NCBI RefSeq assembly: GCF_900240945.1
Contig: NZ_OESG01000011.1
Coordinates: forward strand, 344,778-408,777
Source of the DNA: Mycobacterium sp. 3519A
GTDB taxonomy: Bacteria > Actinomycetota > Actinomycetes > Mycobacteriales > Mycobacteriaceae
DNA: 64,000 bases
Reading direction: 5' to 3'
Both the position numbers and the translations under genes were made by a program. Below, piece after piece: positions 8,508 to 16,938 of this stretch. How positions within the stretch are numbered: position 1 is the stretch's first letter; the number at the start of each line of letters is the position of its first letter. The notes beneath the pieces were generated by a model, which was given only the letters and a program-made list of their open reading frames with translations, was not told where the DNA came from and ran no database searches.

Positions 8508-9533
8508 CTACTGGGCGACGGCCTCGATGACGCTCTGCGGCGTATCCACCGTCAGTACTGACGTACGCTTCAAACCGGCATGGTGCAGCAGGGCATCGAA
8601 ATCCTTCAGCGAGCGTTCGCGCCCATCGGCAAGCACGTGCATGAGCAAGTCCACCAGCGTACCGAAGCTGTTGTGAGGGTCATCGCCGATGACGAATTCG
8701 ATGATTGCAACGCGGCCGCCCGGTTCCATCGCCTCACGGCACCGGCGCAGAATTTTCACGGCCCTCTCATCGTCCCAGTCGTGCAGGATGTTCTTCAGTA
8801 GGTAGAGATCCCCCGTCGGAACGGACTCGAAGAAGTCGCCGCCAACGACGTCGGTGCGTTCGGCGAAACCGTTCCCCGCGAGCAGCGCCTTCGCAGTTTC
8901 GGCGATGTTCGGGCGGTCGAAGAGAATTCCCTGGAGCGCCGGGTTGGCCTGTTGGAGCAGTGTCAGCAACGTACCGTTGGCGCCGCCAACGTCCACCGCG
9001 CGACGAACATTGCGCGTATCGATCAGTTCAGCCAACGGCGACGCCCACAGCTCCGTGAAGCTGGTCATAGCGGCACTGAATTCGATTGCTAGCGCGGGGT
9101 TCTGCTCCAAATAGCTGAAGACATCCATGCCGAGGGTTTCGGCTGCCTGGTTGTGTCCGGTGCGCACTGACTCCGCGAACCTCATCCACGGCAACCAGAA
9201 TGCGTCGTTGGTGGCCCCGATCGACAGCGCGCGCAGCGAGCGAGGTGCATCTGAGCGCAGTGTCTCGAGAACCTCGGTGCTGCCGAAGCGACCTGCGTCA
9301 TCTACGGTGGTCAATCCCAGTCCGGCGCAGGCGCGCAGCAGCCGGAATGTGATGTGTGGAGAGGTGTGTTCGCGCTCGGCAATCTGGTCGGCGGTCAGCG
9401 GTCCGGCAGCCAAGTGATCGGCTATCGACAACCCGGCGACGGTGCGCACTACCTGGGTGGTACAGAAACCGAAGATCATCTCGAGCATGCGCTGGTGATG
9501 GTCAACGCGCGTCGAGGACGACGATTGTGACAT
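8508..9533 (-). CDS. SAM-dependent O-methyltransferase (plant OMT-like)
   Basis: Protein of 341 residues. The N-terminal dimerization domain carries a winged-helix-like segment (GFCTTQVVRTVAGLSIADHL ... IAEREHTSPHITFRLLRACA). The C-terminal methyltransferase domain has AVDVGGANGTLL for SAM binding, then GGDFFESVPTGDLYLLKNILHDWDDE, with the His-Asp catalytic-type motif of caffeate/hydroxyneurosporene-type O-methyltransferases. The ATG at 9533 is preferred over an in-frame start at 9566 because GGAAG lies 5 nt before it. The likely substrate is a phenolic hydroxyl, but that is inference. It is followed on the same strand by the GMC oxidoreductase. Confidence 0.87.
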   Translation of the reverse strand: MSQSSSSTRVDHHQRMLEMIFGFCTTQVVRTVAGLSIADHLAAGPLTADQIAEREHTSPHITFRLLRACAGLGLTTVDDAGRFGSTEVLETLRSDAPRSLRALSIGATNDAFWLPWMRFAESVRTGHNQAAETLGMDVFSYLEQNPALAIEFSAAMTSFTELWASPLAELIDTRNVRRAVDVGGANGTLLTLLQQANPALQGILFDRPNIAETAKALLAGNGFAERTDVVGGDFFESVPTGDLYLLKNILHDWDDERAVKILRRCREAMEPGGRVAIIEFVIGDDPHNSFGTLVDLLMHVLADGRERSLKDFDALLHHAGLKRTSVLTVDTPQSVIEAVAQ

Positions 9534-9973
9534 GAGCTTCCTTTCGACGGTGGGCCGCGGCGACAACCCATCAACGGATCAATAGCCGATGTGGCTGGAA
9601 CGCCTCAGACGAGAACCGACAGAATCGTTTCGACAGGCGCACACCGCAGCGCGGGTCCAGTGCCGCGGCGCGACCGGCCCATGTCTACGTCGACGTGCTT
9701 TTCCAAATAGAGGAGGGCAACCCGCATCCGAGCACCCTCTGCGGTCGCTGGCCCGACTGCCACGATTGTCGGCAGTGTGGTAACCGAATTCATGTCGTGT
9801 AGGGCCTCTTTCCGTCGTAGCTCAAGCGTGTCCAGACGGGATATGCCGCTGCCTAACGCGTATCTGGGTTCGGTCACATATCCAAGTACGCCGGGGAAGC
9901 GGATTAGGTCCCCGCCGTTCGCGTGCTGATCAAATCGACAGGAACGCGATATCGCAGGCAGGGGAGCGCGGCT
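9534..9973. other. Intergenic region without a convincing gene
   Basis: A 90-codon open frame (9605-9877, minus strand) exists but has no clear ribosome binding site and resembles no family I know. I treat the 440 bp as noncoding or degraded sequence upstream of the O-methyltransferase. Confidence 0.4.
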
Positions 9974-10495
9974 TCATGCCCGTCGGCGGTGACTATGACC
10001 GTCGACGGGGGCAAACGCGATGACAGGGATCGTTCTGTCACCAGCCGCCGCCTGGTAGTCGCCATACGGCGACGCTGCCCCCTGCACCAGGGCGAACAGG
10101 CGGTCACGTTCGAGGCCTACGATTTCCTCTGCGGTGAAGCGGCGGTCGATGCCGCGCCCGAACAGCCTCACCTCGCGATTCGCTAGAACATTGTGGTACC
10201 ACGCGGGATTGCGGCGCGAACCGAAGTTCGAAGCGATCACGATGATTCGCCCACTGTCGGTGAAGTACACGACCACGCTCGTCCGGGGCTTGCAGGAGCG
10301 AGCGCCGACATGGTGAATCAACAATGCAGGAAAAGGATGGACGAGGGAGATCCTGCCGCGCGTGAGCCGTAACAGTAGGGGGTCATACCGGCCGCCGAGC
10401 GAGCGCACCATCGCGATTCCGATCTTGGATGTCGCTAGTCGGGCCACGGCTCGATGGGCGGCAGATGTCCCGGGTTTCACATCGGGTATCGACAT
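9974..10495 (-). CDS. Ddn-like F420-dependent nitroreductase/quinone reductase family protein
   Basis: Split beta-barrel protein of about 173 residues, of the deazaflavin-dependent nitroreductase (Ddn, Rv3547) family. Landmarks are the N-terminal helix ending in PLLLRLTRGRIS, PALLIHHVGARSCKPRTSVVVYF, IVIASNFGSRRNPAWYHNVLANREV (the F420-binding stretch of the family) and a C-terminal segment with Y-x-x-Y-Q. The Met codon at 10495 is preferred to one 30 nt upstream because family members start close to it. These proteins reduce quinones or nitro compounds with F420H2; this one's substrate is unknown. Confidence 0.85.
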   Translation of the reverse strand: MSIPDVKPGTSAAHRAVARLATSKIGIAMVRSLGGRYDPLLLRLTRGRISLVHPFPALLIHHVGARSCKPRTSVVVYFTDSGRIIVIASNFGSRRNPAWYHNVLANREVRLFGRGIDRRFTAEEIVGLERDRLFALVQGAASPYGDYQAAAGDRTIPVIAFAPVDGHSHRRRA

Positions 10496-10650
10496 CTCGG
10501 CGATTCTAGGGAGTCGGCCCCACATTCCACGGTAATCATTTTCACACCCGAGGCACGGGACACATCCGAGGTGAAAAACGTCTTGATGGGTTACCTGAAC
10601 GCATTGACTCTCAGGCGAATATCTCGACGCCGACCGGCGTATAGGACAGC

Positions 10651-11682
10651 ATGGTGCACTTTGTCTTCAATGACCTCACGGTTCCAGTGATAGTCGCGCC
10701 GATGGCGGGTGGTCCATCGACGCCCCAATTATGCGCTGCTGCAACGAATTCTGGCGGGCTTGGCGTGGTTGCAGCCGGATTGCTGTCGACCGAAGCATGC
10801 GCCCACCAGGCTGCCGAGGTTCGGCGCTTATCGTCCGGGCCGCTGGCGGTGAATCTCTTTGTCCCAACACCGGTGGCGGCCATTCCGCAAGAGTTAGAGC
10901 AATATGCGGAACACCTTCGAATTGACGCCGCAAGATTCGGCGTCGAGGTGGGCCGGCCACGACACGACACCGACTGGCAACCCAAGCTCGACATGTTGTG
11001 TGATATCCGCCCGGACATGGTCTCCTTCACCTTCGGTTTGCCGAGCCCGGCGGAGGTGAAGCGGCTACAGGCGGTGGGGGCGAGCACTACGGCGACGGTG
11101 ACCACGGTGGCCGAAGCGAGGATTGCGGCAGCGATCGGCGTTGATGCCCTGGTCACGCAAGGCCCCGAAGCGGGCGGTCATCGCGGCACCCTGGATCCGC
11201 GGGAGCAGCCGGCTACGGAGGCGCTCCCGGAACTTGTCGCAGCCGTGACCGCCAGCGTAGACATCCCCGTTGTAGGTGCCGGCGGCATCGCCACGGCTTC
11301 CGACGTTTCGACGATTCTAGGTTCGGGCGCAGCGGCCGTGCAGCTGGGTACGGCCTTCTTGCTCGCCGATGAGGCGGGTACGCATCAGGTGTACCGCGCT
11401 GCCCTGCAGAGTGACGAGTTCTCAGAAACGGTGGTGACCCGGTCGTTCACCGGGCGGTATGCGCGGGCAATTCGCAACCGGTTTACCGACGATCATTCCG
11501 ATCAGGCACCGTTCGGCTTTCCCGAGATCGGCTTCATGACTGCGCCTTTGCTCGCCGCAGCGGCTGAGGCGGGTGATGCGCAGGGATTGAGCTTGTTCGC
11601 CGGCAGCCAATTCCGGCGAAGTCGTCCAGGGCCGGTTGCTGAGATCATGGGTCGTGTCACCGACGGGCTGTGCCGGCGGTAG
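10651..11682 (+). CDS. Nitronate monooxygenase family protein
   Basis: FMN-dependent TIM-barrel protein of 343 residues, of the nitronate monooxygenase (2-nitropropane dioxygenase-like) family. It opens with PVIVAPMAGGPSTPQLCAAATNSGGLG. The flavin-site motif VTQGPEAGGHRG (His-containing), IPVVGAGGIATASDVSTIL, and GAAAVQLGTAFLLADEAG, the phosphate-binding end of the barrel, all follow. The product probably oxidizes alkyl nitronates or acts on a related C-H acid. It stands alone, divergent from the Ddn-like gene. Confidence 0.88.
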   Translation: MVHFVFNDLTVPVIVAPMAGGPSTPQLCAAATNSGGLGVVAAGLLSTEACAHQAAEVRRLSSGPLAVNLFVPTPVAAIPQELEQYAEHLRIDAARFGVEVGRPRHDTDWQPKLDMLCDIRPDMVSFTFGLPSPAEVKRLQAVGASTTATVTTVAEARIAAAIGVDALVTQGPEAGGHRGTLDPREQPATEALPELVAAVTASVDIPVVGAGGIATASDVSTILGSGAAAVQLGTAFLLADEAGTHQVYRAALQSDEFSETVVTRSFTGRYARAIRNRFTDDHSDQAPFGFPEIGFMTAPLLAAAAEAGDAQGLSLFAGSQFRRSRPGPVAEIMGRVTDGLCRR

Positions 11683-12000
11683 GCTGAGGTTGCTCGAAGA
11701 ATCGGGGGCGGGCGACAGTCAAGAACTCGGAGCAGCGCCTCCGCTTGCCCACCACAGCTCATTTCTTGTCATGCGAAGCCAGCGCAACGCAGTAGACGCA
11801 ATATGACCCGTTGCGGCTCCTCAACTCTTGTTCCAGCCGAGAATCCTTGTCTGGCACGAAATTACTCGGCGTTGATCATAGGTAACAACCAGAACGCAGC
11901 TGCCCAAGCTTCTCCTGCATCGGATCTCACACATTCGCAGGAGCAGAGCGGTCCGAGCGCTCCTTTTCAGGCCCGGGCCGCGCTGGGAAGCACGCCGCTG
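11683..12000. other. Intergenic region, no gene recognised
   Basis: A minus-strand open frame runs on from the sigma-factor remnant to 11821, but the translation matches nothing I recognise beyond the remnant. No promoter or terminator stands out. Confidence 0.4.
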
Positions 12001-12150
12001 GCGCAACACCATTCGCAAACTACGCAGAATGCGGTGCATTCATGAGGCCACGGTACGTCGCGGCACACCCATGAGCCTGGCCACCTCGCAATCGTCAAGA
12101 TCTTGAAACGCCACGAGATACAGAGTCTTGCGCATATCCGGCGACAGCGA
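12001..12150 (-). pseudogene. Fragment of an ECF sigma-factor gene (region 4)
   Basis: About 150 bp nearly identical to 13604-13753, the 3' part of the intact sigma gene. Read on the minus strand it gives DMRKTLYLVAFQDLDDCEVARLMGV, then PRRTVAS, an in-frame TGA, and MHRILRSLRMVL, clearly sigma region 4 broken by a nonsense codon. Nothing of the 5' two thirds of the sigma gene is present. The AraC gene beside it ends inside this fragment, in a different frame. Confidence 0.88.
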
Positions 12151-13129
12151 TCGCTGCGGCGCGGTAATCCGTCGGCGAGAGACCGTATTGCGCCTTGAAC
12201 TGCCGCGAGAAACGTGCGTGATCGGGCAACCCCCAGCTAGCGCCGATCGACCCTATCGATTGGTGGGCACGGGCCGGGTCGGCCAAGTACCTGCGACAGT
12301 GCTCAAGCCGTCGGAGACGAATCCACCCCGTCGCCGTGTGGCCCTCGGCTTCGAAGAGCTTTTGCAGAGTGCGGATCGAAATGTGATTGGCCGAAGCGAT
12401 GCTCGCGATGTTCAACTTCGGGTCGCTGAGGCGACGCTCGATGTGGGCCTGGACACGAAGAATAGTTACTTTTCCATCATCGGTTTCCATGCAATCGGTA
12501 CCGAGTTGTTCGGCGAACGATGCAGCGAGCAGGGCCAGGGTCGCGTCGGCCAGATGGCATGCGCCAGATTCGATTCCGTTGCCCGTTTGCGAAGCGAGTT
12601 TTTCGATGTACTCCGAAACCAGCAGTCCGATGCCCTGTCGGCCACTTATCGGTTGCAATGCCAAGCGTTCCAAGTGAGACGGGGACAGGCGCAGAACTTG
12701 ACGCGGTATCAGGACGGCCGACATATGGAAGCCAGGTTTCCCGCTGATCTCATAGGGACGCGCGGTGTCATACAGGACGAACTGCCCCGCGGCCAAGGTG
12801 GCGTGTCGACCACCCTGCGAAAGCGTGCAGACACCCCCCGTTTGAACAACGACCTTGAGGAAGTCTGAGTCGCTGCGGGCGATGAGCCTACTGGTTCGAT
12901 GCACATTGAATCGGCTGCCAGACCAGATTCTTTGCATCTGAACGAACCCGAGGTCGAGCGAGGCTACTCGCGCGCAAAAGCTATCGACACGGTCTGTAGT
13001 CAAATGCATCGGGACCGACTGTCGGAGCAGCGATCTACTGAGCGTTTGGTATTGCGCCTCGCCCGCGAAGACAGACGGGTTTGCGGTGGAGTCGAAGTCA
13101 CGCTTCGAATGAACTGCTTGTGAGGCCAC
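12095..13129 (-). CDS. AraC-family regulator with a foreign C-terminal tail
   Basis: Regulator of about 344 residues. The N-terminal region resembles the AraC-binding-like cupin domain (LIARSDSDFLKVVVQTGG, QFVLYDTARPYEI). The C-terminal double helix-turn-helix is complete: LNIASIASANHISIRTLQKLFE and IGSIGASWGLPDHARFSRQFKAQYGLSPTDYR, which is where AraC proteins normally end. The last 18-20 residues (from about VAGYAQDSV) are encoded by the sigma fragment at 12001-12150 read out of frame, so recombination has replaced the original 3' end. The GTG at 13129 is preferred over an in-frame start at 13180 because GGAGG lies about 9 nt before it. Function is probably retained, since both DNA-binding helices are intact. 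Confidence 0.82.
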   Translation of the reverse strand: MASQAVHSKRDFDSTANPSVFAGEAQYQTLSRSLLRQSVPMHLTTDRVDSFCARVASLDLGFVQMQRIWSGSRFNVHRTSRLIARSDSDFLKVVVQTGGVCTLSQGGRHATLAAGQFVLYDTARPYEISGKPGFHMSAVLIPRQVLRLSPSHLERLALQPISGRQGIGLLVSEYIEKLASQTGNGIESGACHLADATLALLAASFAEQLGTDCMETDDGKVTILRVQAHIERRLSDPKLNIASIASANHISIRTLQKLFEAEGHTATGWIRLRRLEHCRRYLADPARAHQSIGSIGASWGLPDHARFSRQFKAQYGLSPTDYRAAAIAVAGYAQDSVSRGVSRS

Positions 13130-13287
13130 GGTGCACCACCTCCATCGATCTTGATACAGAACTGCCCTCACAATGGGCAACGAACCGTAACCAATGCTGG
13201 TGGTGTTTATGCACTGAGAGTCTGCTGGAAACCGGCGGACGCGTGGCCGTGCAGTTTTGAATGAGTTGCGCTGCCTACCGCCCGCTC

Positions 13288-13458
13288 CTAGTCCGACCCA
13301 CCGAGATCACGTGCAGGAAAGAGGAAAGTAGCCTCGCGGCGCAGCGTTGCAAATGCGCCGTCGCGGTATTCGTCGTCGCCGCGCCAGAAGTGCGGTGGCT
13401 CGAGATCGATCGAACCGATCGGCACAATCGGTGGACCCGGCGCGGTGGAACCTGTCAT
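13288..13458 (-). pseudogene. Probable remnant of a cytochrome P450 N-terminus
   Basis: A 56-codon open frame from ATG 13458 to TAG 13288. Its middle reads SIDLEPPHFWRGDDEYRDG, then AFATLRREATFLFP, which resembles the opening of actinobacterial P450s (an I/V-D-L start, F-W, then AFATLRREAP). No heme-binding Cys region, I-helix or ExxR motif follows, and the frame stops at once. I read it as the truncated start of a P450 gene. It could be chance; the similarity is from memory of the family pattern only. Confidence 0.45.
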
Positions 13459-13575
13459 GACGACGATGGTGTGTCTCCCAATGCCGCAGAGCAGTCCCGG
13501 CGAGAATGCGTGTTCTTACCCGAGCGATTCTGTGCCTATGGAGAATCTCGACTGACGGTGTCGAGGCCTGTGACG

Positions 13576-14187
13576 CTAAGCGGCGCTGCATATCTCATGC
13601 TGCTGCAACACCATTCGCAGACTACGCCGAATGCGGTGCATTCGTGAGGCCACGGTATGTCGCGATACACCCATTAGCCTGGCCACTTCGTGATAATCAA
13701 GATCTTGAAAAGCCACGAGATACAGAGTCTTGCGCATATCCAGCGACAGTGCGAGAACCGCGCGAAGCAACTCGGCGTTCACATCGCCGCACAGCACTTG
13801 GTCTTCGGCCGACAACCTCTGACCAACAGTTCCCGTCGACGCGGACGCTTCGTGTTCTGAATAGTCGGCAACGAGGTGCTCAACCGGCCGATGTCTAGAG
13901 GCCCGGTAGTTGGTAATCCACGTATTCCGCATGATCGTCAGCAGCCACGGCATACAAGGCCGGTGCTGATCAAACCGGGCAAATGCCTTGAAGGCCCGAA
14001 GAAGAGTCTCCTGGAGTAGGTCCTCAGCGTCGCTTGCGTTGCCGGCGTACTTCCAGGCGACCGCGCGAAGGTGGTCCACAAGCGGCATCACCTCTACTTC
14101 AAATCTGGCGCACCAAGCGGCGACCGGTCCAGCCCTTTCGCTACTAACAGGCTCATCGTTGGCTGAGACCATAGGAGCGTTCATCAT
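13576..14187 (-). CDS. ECF RNA polymerase sigma factor (SigH/SigR-like group)
   Basis: Sigma-70 family extracytoplasmic-function factor of 203 residues. Region 2 has VAWKYAGNASDAEDLLQETLLRAFKAFARF with the core-binding DAEDLLQE motif, then MPWLLTIMRNTWITNYR, typical of the SigH/SigR/SigE-like set. Region 4 has MRKTLYLVAFQDLDYHEVARLMGV and SRHTVASRMHRIRRSLRMVL as the helix-turn-helix binding the -35 element. No anti-sigma gene lies next to it: the neighbours are the P450 remnant downstream and an FAD monooxygenase further upstream on the same strand. Partial copies of its 3' end lie at 12001 and 16366, so this locus has been a recombination substrate. Confidence 0.88.
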   Translation of the reverse strand: MMNAPMVSANDEPVSSERAGPVAAWCARFEVEVMPLVDHLRAVAWKYAGNASDAEDLLQETLLRAFKAFARFDQHRPCMPWLLTIMRNTWITNYRASRHRPVEHLVADYSEHEASASTGTVGQRLSAEDQVLCGDVNAELLRAVLALSLDMRKTLYLVAFQDLDYHEVARLMGVSRHTVASRMHRIRRSLRMVLQQHEICSAA

Positions 14188-14336
14188 CTACCTCTTCCCA
14201 TAGTCGCTACCTCACACATGCGCCACAGCCGCCAAAAGCCGTGGACCGACCAGAGTTCCGTCTCCCGGAGGCAAGCTGGACTCCACACCCCGTGTTGGGC
14301 CGGCAGTAGTCGGCGGCCGAACTTCGACGACGGCAC

Positions 14337-16127
14337 TCATGGCGTCGCGTCCGCTCCTGCAGCCGACGATGACGCCCCAACGACCAGCAGAGCCTGTCGC
14401 AAAGATCCGGCGCCATGTCGCTCGGAGTCCAATGCCGCGACGATGTGACCATCCGGCCTAACGACTAGAGCGTCGAAACGCCTTGCGGGTACTCCCGTCT
14501 CAAAAATGTCGCGTTCGGCGACCGCTACTGGCGAGAATGGAAGACCCTCAGCCGCAACGCACCACACTGGCGCGCTTTCTGATGTCATCAGCAGGGTGAG
14601 TTCATCGCGACTGATCAGATCCAGCGTCGAAACACGGCCTCCCCGCTCGCTAACCCAGCGATGCGGAAGGCGCCCACCCGAACGCGAAAAAGGCGCGCAG
14701 AAGTGCTGATCATTGCGGGCGGCCGGTAGCCCATCGGAGGAAACCGCGCCATCTGTATATCGCACCCGCAAGTCGCGTCCACAGGTGTGGTGGTGGGAAC
14801 GCTGCCTTGTGATGGCTGCTCGAGCGCGGCGCCTTGCAGACCGCCCGACCCTGCCCGGCGAGATTCCCAGGAAGAAACGCTGGTACGCCAATCTGATCAG
14901 GCCGTGTAGGACCACACGCACGGGAGCCTGCGGTAACCACGTCGGCAGTGCGGCGACGGCACGAGGCAGCAGTCGTGCTGCTCGTCGCGGCAGGCCCAGC
15001 ACGGCAACAACTTCTAACATGCCGTCCAGGCTTTCCATTGCCTCGGCGGCCATGGCGACACCGACGGGATGACGTTCCCGCTCATAGGTGTTCAGCAAGT
15101 CGTCACCGGCTCGCCCGGTGTGCACCCAGGCCAGTTTCCACGCCAAATTGTGGACATCTGCGATACCCGTATTGAGCCCCAGCGCGCTGTCGGGCGGAAA
15201 CCGATGCGCTGCCTCACCAGCCAGGAAGGAGCGCCCTATCCGGTAGGTGGTGGCCACCTGCATTTGCACCGTCCACGACTCAACGGCCTTCACGTTGACT
15301 TCGATATTTCGGTCACCGATGGCGTCGAGGATGCGGTCGCGACAGGTCGCTGGAGGAAAATCGTCCAACGACTCGAAGGGGGGGAAATAGGGGAACTGAA
15401 ACACGAGGTCGTTTGGCCCCCCGTGGATCAGGAGGGCGCCGACACCGTTGGCGCTGCGGGTCCACACCACCGGCCCGGACGCAGCGCGCGGGAGGGCCTC
15501 GAGTTCGCCGCTGAAGTGCACGCTGACCATGTGCTGCAACATCGGTCCGTGCGTCGCGACTCCCAATGCAAGCCGGACACTGCTGGATGGACCGTCGGTG
15601 GCCACGATGTAGTTGGCCACGATGACGTCACGGGTTCCAGTCGCGGCGTCTGCGACGCTGACCGTGACGCCGTCAGTGAAGTCCGTGTGCGACAGGTACT
15701 TCCAACCTGTTCGGAGATCGATGCGCGGATTCCCACGCAAGTGGAGCCACAACAACGGCGAGAGCAGATTCTCTGGCAGGTGAACCGCACGGGTCGGGCT
15801 GACAAAGTCACCAACGCCCATATGCATGTCTGGCAGTTCAGCCGGGTGCGCTGGCTCCATCTCGAGACCTGTCAGTGCCGAGCAGTGGGGAATGCCGCCC
15901 TTCTCGCGCATCATTTTGCTCAGCGCGAGGATGTCACCCTCCAGTCCGACCTCGCGCCAAATCTCCATCGACCGTGTCGAAACGACGTGCACGGCGGGCC
16001 CGCTGTATGCCTGTTGTTGTGCCTCGATCACGATGCACGAAAGTCCTTGTGATGCGAGAAGCAGAGCGGCTGTGGCACCTACCGGACCGGCTCCAACAAC
16101 AATGACATCACAAGTGTCAGCGATCAT
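14337..16127 (-). CDS. FAD-dependent aromatic hydroxylase (PheA/TfdB family)
   Basis: Flavoprotein monooxygenase of about 596 residues. The N-terminal Rossmann motif CDVIVVGAGPVGATAALLL is followed by VIEAQQQAY. The second FAD motif is SFLAGEAAHRFPPDSALGLNTGIADVHNLAWKLAW, with GEAAHRFPP the variant of the G-D-A-A-H site, and a thioredoxin-like C-terminal domain completes it. The ATG at 16127 has GGAGA 5-6 nt upstream; a longer frame to 16205 lacks this. Relatives use NAD(P)H and O2 to hydroxylate phenols or polyketides (PheA, TfdB, MhpA). The SRPBCC protein, O-methyltransferase and SnoaL-like protein nearby suggest an aromatic substrate, by inference only. Confidence 0.87.
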   Translation of the reverse strand: MIADTCDVIVVGAGPVGATAALLLASQGLSCIVIEAQQQAYSGPAVHVVSTRSMEIWREVGLEGDILALSKMMREKGGIPHCSALTGLEMEPAHPAELPDMHMGVGDFVSPTRAVHLPENLLSPLLWLHLRGNPRIDLRTGWKYLSHTDFTDGVTVSVADAATGTRDVIVANYIVATDGPSSSVRLALGVATHGPMLQHMVSVHFSGELEALPRAASGPVVWTRSANGVGALLIHGGPNDLVFQFPYFPPFESLDDFPPATCRDRILDAIGDRNIEVNVKAVESWTVQMQVATTYRIGRSFLAGEAAHRFPPDSALGLNTGIADVHNLAWKLAWVHTGRAGDDLLNTYERERHPVGVAMAAEAMESLDGMLEVVAVLGLPRRAARLLPRAVAALPTWLPQAPVRVVLHGLIRLAYQRFFLGISPGRVGRSARRRARAAITRQRSHHHTCGRDLRVRYTDGAVSSDGLPAARNDQHFCAPFSRSGGRLPHRWVSERGGRVSTLDLISRDELTLLMTSESAPVWCVAAEGLPFSPVAVAERDIFETGVPARRFDALVVRPDGHIVAALDSERHGAGSLRQALLVVGASSSAAGADATP

Positions 16128-16365
16128 TGATTCTCCAATAGTGGTTGTATGTTTCGTCCCGCACCGACAAGGCCGCTCAGTGAAGCATGGTGTTGGTGAA
16201 GGCACGCCAGTGAAGTGGGCCGACGCTGGCCAGTCCTCAAGCGCTCACTTGCGAATCCGTCGTAGAGCCGACCGCCCATGAGCCAAGCTGTCGCTGACGC
16301 CAGTATCGCGACGGGCGTCGCCGCTCCGCTTGTCTATGCGCGCACGACTATTGATCGGTAACGAC

Positions 16366-16458
16366 CGCCGAACGGCATTCGGCGTGGTTTGCGAACGGTG
16401 TTGCACCAGCAGGAGATCGGCGGCCCCTCCTAGCGTCGCAGGCCTCGATACCGGACAG
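16366..16458 (+). pseudogene. 3'-terminal fragment of an ECF sigma-factor gene, opposite orientation
   Basis: In the plus-strand frame ending at TAG 16431-16433 the translation reads IRRGLRTVLHQQEIGGPS, aligning with the end of the intact sigma protein (IRRSLRMVLQQHEI...). DNA similarity continues about 25 nt past the stop codon into the 3' flank of the sigma gene (TAGCGTCRCAGGCCTCGAYACCG in both). The copy therefore includes non-coding flank and stops right at the stop codon of the SRPBCC gene. Orientation is inverted relative to 13576-14187. Confidence 0.8.
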
Positions 16459-16938
16459 TCACAAGCCGTTGACCGCGGCGCGTTCACACCCCGCGATCAG
16501 CCGATTAACGACCACACCTATCGAATACGCGAGGATTTTGGCCAGGACCCAGCCGGTGCCGGGGACGCGTGGCTTGAATTGACCGGTCCAAACCAGGCGC
16601 GTCCCACCGTTTAGCTCATCGATGCGCACCTCTGCGCTGTACTCACGCGCCGGTAGTCCACGCAACGCCGTATACCGTTGATAGGAGGGCCGTGTGGCTT
16701 CCAGGATCTGCTCGTCGATGGTCAGTAGGCCGCGCAGGCCGCGTAGCCGACGAATCGCTCCGGCGCCCAACGGGTCTATCGGACCCAGCTGGACGACGTC
16801 AGAACGGTTGAAGACTGGAGCCCACTGATTCCACGCCGCTGCGTCGGCGAGGCGATCGTAAATCTTCTGGGCCGCAACGGTGGTATCCCGCTCGATCCGG
16901 AAGACGCTCCTAGTTCCCGCCGTCACGACCCCATTCAC
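16459..16938 (-). CDS. SRPBCC (START-like) family protein
   Basis: Helix-grip protein of 159 residues. It opens SVFRIERDTTVAAQKIYDRLADAAAWNQW, the usual polyketide-cyclase/dehydrase beginning with W-N-Q-W after the first helix. LVWTGQFKPRVPGTGWVLAK near the end covers the last strand and long C-terminal helix. Members bind hydrophobic ligands and some act as aromatases or cyclases. Its GTG start overlaps the stop of the upstream hydrolase gene (GTGA, 16935-16938), so the two are translationally coupled. Its 3' end abuts the sigma-gene fragment. Confidence 0.8.
   Translation of the reverse strand: MNGVVTAGTRSVFRIERDTTVAAQKIYDRLADAAAWNQWAPVFNRSDVVQLGPIDPLGAGAIRRLRGLRGLLTIDEQILEATRPSYQRYTALRGLPAREYSAEVRIDELNGGTRLVWTGQFKPRVPGTGWVLAKILAYSIGVVVNRLIAGCERAAVNGL

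Noticed and set aside
9605..9877. 90-residue minus-strand frame between the O-methyltransferase and Ddn genes
   Set aside because: No ribosome site and no recognisable family. Kept only as an intergenic note.
13117..13135. 12-13 nt match between the AraC 5' end (ACCGTGGCCTCA) and the sigma region-4 sequence
   Set aside because: Similarity does not extend in either direction, unlike the two clear sigma fragments, so it is treated as chance.
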